Source: Streptomyces sp. RerS4
Lineage (GTDB): Bacteria > Actinomycetota > Actinomycetes > Streptomycetales > Streptomycetaceae
Assembly: GCF_023515955.1 (NCBI RefSeq)
Contig: NZ_CP097322.1
Coordinates: 2,420,001 to 2,484,000, forward strand
Length of the DNA stretch: 64,000 bases
Direction of reading: 5' to 3'
Position numbers and translations under genes: made by a program. Each line of letters opens with the position of its first letter. Positions within the stretch are counted from its first letter, which is position 1. This document shows, one piece after another, positions 62,114 through 64,000 of this stretch. The notes below the pieces were generated by a model. The model was not told the DNA's origin and made no database searches. It was given only the letters and a program-made list of their open reading frames with translations.

Positions 62114-64000
62114 GTGGCTGGACGGATCAACGACGACGACGTGAAGGCGGTACGGGACGCGGTCCCGATCGACGCCGTCGTCTCCGAGTACCTCCAGCTG
62201 CGCAACGCGGGCGGCGGCAACCTCAAGGGCCTCTGCCCCTTTCACGACGAGAAGTCCCCGTCCTTCCAGGTCAGCCCCAGCAAGGGCTTCTACCACTGCT
62301 TCGGCTGCCAGGCGGGCGGGGACACCCTCGACTTCATCATGAAGATCGACCACCTCTCCTTCTCGGAGGCGGTCGAACGCCTGGCCGGCCAGGCCGGGAT
62401 CACCCTGCGGTACGAGGAGGGCGGCTACACCGCCGGCACCAGCGGCCGCGGCGAGCGGATCCGCCTGGTCGAGGCGCACAAGGCCGCCGCCCTCTTCTAC
62501 GCCGACCAGCTCGGCGGCGCCGAGGCCGAGATCGGCCGCCGCTTCCTGGCGGAGCGCGGCTTCGACCAGGCGGCGGCCACCCACTTCGGCGTGGGCTACA
62601 GCCCGGCCGGCTGGGACCACCTGACCCGGTTCCTGCGCGGCAAGGGCTTCTCCGACAAGGAGCTGATCCTCTCCGGGCTCGCCCAGGACAGCCGCAGCGG
62701 CAAGCCCATCGACCGCTTCCGCGGCCGGCTGATGTGGCCGATCCGGGACATCAGCGGCGAGGTCGTCGGCTTCGGCGCGCGCAAGCTGCGCGACGACGAC
62801 AACGGCCCGAAGTACCTGAACACCCCCGAGACGGCGATCTACAAGAAGTCGCAGGTCCTGTACGGCATCGACCTGGCGAAGAAGGAGATCGCGAAGACCT
62901 CCCGCGCCGTGGTCGTCGAGGGCTACACCGACGTCATGGCCTGTCACCTGGCAGGCGTCACCACGGCCATCGCCACCTGTGGCACCGCCTTCGGCGGCGA
63001 CCACATCAAGATCCTGCGCCGGCTGCTGATGGACAACGCGACCGCCGAGGTGATCTTCACCTTCGACGGGGACGCGGCCGGCCAGAAGGCGGCGCTGCGG
63101 GCGTTCGAGGACGACCAGAAGTTCGCGGCGGAGACCTCCATCGCGATCACCCCGGGCGGCATGGACCCGTGCGACCTGCGCCTGGCACAGGGGGACGAAG
63201 CCGTGTCCGGACTGGTGGAGTCACGGACCCCGCTGTTCGAGTTCGCGCTGCGGCACATCGTCGCCCGCCACAACCTGGAGAACCCGGCGGGGCGGGCGGC
63301 CGCGCTGGACGAGGCGGCGCCCGTCGTCGCGAACATCAAGAACATCGCGATCCAGCACGAGTCGGCGGTCCAGCTGGCGGGGATGCTGGGCATCCGCGAC
63401 GAGCAGTTCGTCGTCAAGCGGGTCGCGCAGCTGGCCCGCTGGGCCCGCGAGCGCGGCCGGCAGCCCGAGCAGCAGGGGCGCGGCGGCTCCCGTGCGCCCG
63501 AGCCGGCCCCCGCGCCGCGGGCCGCGCCCCCCGGCGGTCCCGCCCTGAACCTGCGCAGCCCCGCCCACCGCACCGAGCGCGAGCTGCTGAAGCTGGCGCT
63601 CCAGCGACCGGCCCTGGTCTCCCCCGCCTTCGACGCGTACGGGATCGACGAGTTCACCGCCCCGCCCTACGCGGCGGTCCGCCAGGCCATCCAGGACGCG
63701 GGCGGCGCGGCCCAGGACTCGGACGACTACCTGATCCGGGTCCGCGAGGCGGCTCCGAACGACACGGTCCGCGCGCTGGTCACGGAGCTGGCGGTGGAGG
63801 CCATCCACGCCAAGACGGTGGACGAGGTCTACGCCGGGGTCCAGCTGGTCCAGGTGCGCCTGCGCGCCGTCGACCGCCGGGTCCACGAGATCCAGGGCAC
63901 CCTGTCCCGCCTGGGCCCGCAGGCCCCGCCGGAGCAGCTCGCGGCGGTCCAGGAGGAGCTGTGGGTGCTCCAGCAGTACGGCCGCCGGCTGCGCAACCGC
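62114..64000 (+). CDS. dnaG: DNA primase, 5' part, truncated by the window end
   Basis: At least 629 residues of DnaG, which makes RNA primers at the replication fork. The N-terminal zinc finger is CPFH-x17-CFGC (CHC2 type) near residues 37-60. The TOPRIM catalytic region includes VVEGYTDVMA near 269 and FTFDGDAAGQKA near 316. A Pro/Ala-rich linker (about 455-475) leads to the helicase-binding C-terminal domain, which is almost complete at the window's end. GTG 62114 has a well-placed -10 box and no ribosome-binding site. Confidence 0.97.
   Translation, partial: MAGRINDDDVKAVRDAVPIDAVVSEYLQLRNAGGGNLKGLCPFHDEKSPSFQVSPSKGFYHCFGCQAGGDTLDFIMKIDHLSFSEAVERLAGQAGITLRYEEGGYTAGTSGRGERIRLVEAHKAAALFYADQLGGAEAEIGRRFLAERGFDQAAATHFGVGYSPAGWDHLTRFLRGKGFSDKELILSGLAQDSRSGKPIDRFRGRLMWPIRDISGEVVGFGARKLRDDDNGPKYLNTPETAIYKKSQVLYGIDLAKKEIAKTSRAVVVEGYTDVMACHLAGVTTAIATCGTAFGGDHIKILRRLLMDNATAEVIFTFDGDAAGQKAALRAFEDDQKFAAETSIAITPGGMDPCDLRLAQGDEAVSGLVESRTPLFEFALRHIVARHNLENPAGRAAALDEAAPVVANIKNIAIQHESAVQLAGMLGIRDEQFVVKRVAQLARWARERGRQPEQQGRGGSRAPEPAPAPRAAPPGGPALNLRSPAHRTERELLKLALQRPALVSPAFDAYGIDEFTAPPYAAVRQAIQDAGGAAQDSDDYLIRVREAAPNDTVRALVTELAVEAIHAKTVDEVYAGVQLVQVRLRAVDRRVHEIQGTLSRLGPQAPPEQLAAVQEELWVLQQYGRRLRNR

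Overview
This window looks like a core chromosomal segment of a Streptomyces or close relative. It is very GC-rich, uses GTG starts freely, and carries Streptomyces-type genes: the fasR-fabD-fabH-acpP-fabF cluster, a HrdA-type sigma factor, an Mbl-like actin homologue, DUF3052 and DUF3145 proteins. From memory, the order terD, peroxiredoxin, DUF3052, aceE ... fabD-H-acpP-F ... mbl ... hrdA ... nasA ... dgt ... dnaG parallels the S. coelicolor SCO236x to SCO247x region. No prophage, intact insertion sequence, CRISPR array or secondary-metabolite cluster is visible.

Layout. 0-6 kb: two TerD proteins, a thioredoxin-type peroxiredoxin, a DUF3052 protein and pyruvate dehydrogenase E1 (aceE). 6-15 kb: a potassium channel-like protein, a secreted I36-type protein, a TetR/MFS exporter pair, a secreted alpha/beta hydrolase, a DUF4429 protein, a MerR/aldo-keto reductase operon, a beta-lactamase-like hydrolase and a pirin. 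15-20 kb: the type II fatty-acid synthase operon with its PucR-like regulator. 20-32 kb: DUF3145, a GDSL lipoprotein, a family 3 beta-glucosidase with a TetR neighbour, a nitrilase-family hydrolase, HxlR, an imine-reductase-like dehydrogenase, EI24, Ohr, a MarR/oxidoreductase pair, a zinc-ribbon membrane protein and a secreted lipase. The lipase and its convergent neighbour are separated by a 166-bp palindromic element.

32-46 kb: an Mbl-like protein with altered ATPase motifs, a GAF histidine kinase with a degraded ATPase domain, a beta-alpha carboxyltransferase interrupted by a frameshift, an MFS protein, a YbdK-type ligase, a response regulator/ABC transporter/histidine kinase group, a hydrolase pseudogene and three tRNA genes. 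46-54 kb: a sugar kinase, a heterodimeric ABC exporter, hrdA, and a two-gene operon of a duplicated-domain protein with an AbiEii-like nucleotidyltransferase. 54-64 kb: an assimilatory nitrate-reductase-like molybdoenzyme with a possible GlnR box, an SDR, a SanA-like protein, a CbiX-type chelatase, dgt, a FAD reductase and the start of dnaG, which runs off the window.

Many genes show a TANNNT -10 box placed 6-7 bases before the start codon with no Shine-Dalgarno sequence, which is the signature of leaderless transcripts. The most interesting irregularities are the frameshifted carboxyltransferase, the two adjacent proteins with eroded ATP sites (Mbl-like and GAF kinase), the CTAG-ended palindromic element that carries both neighbours' stop codons, and the uncharacterised operon downstream of hrdA.
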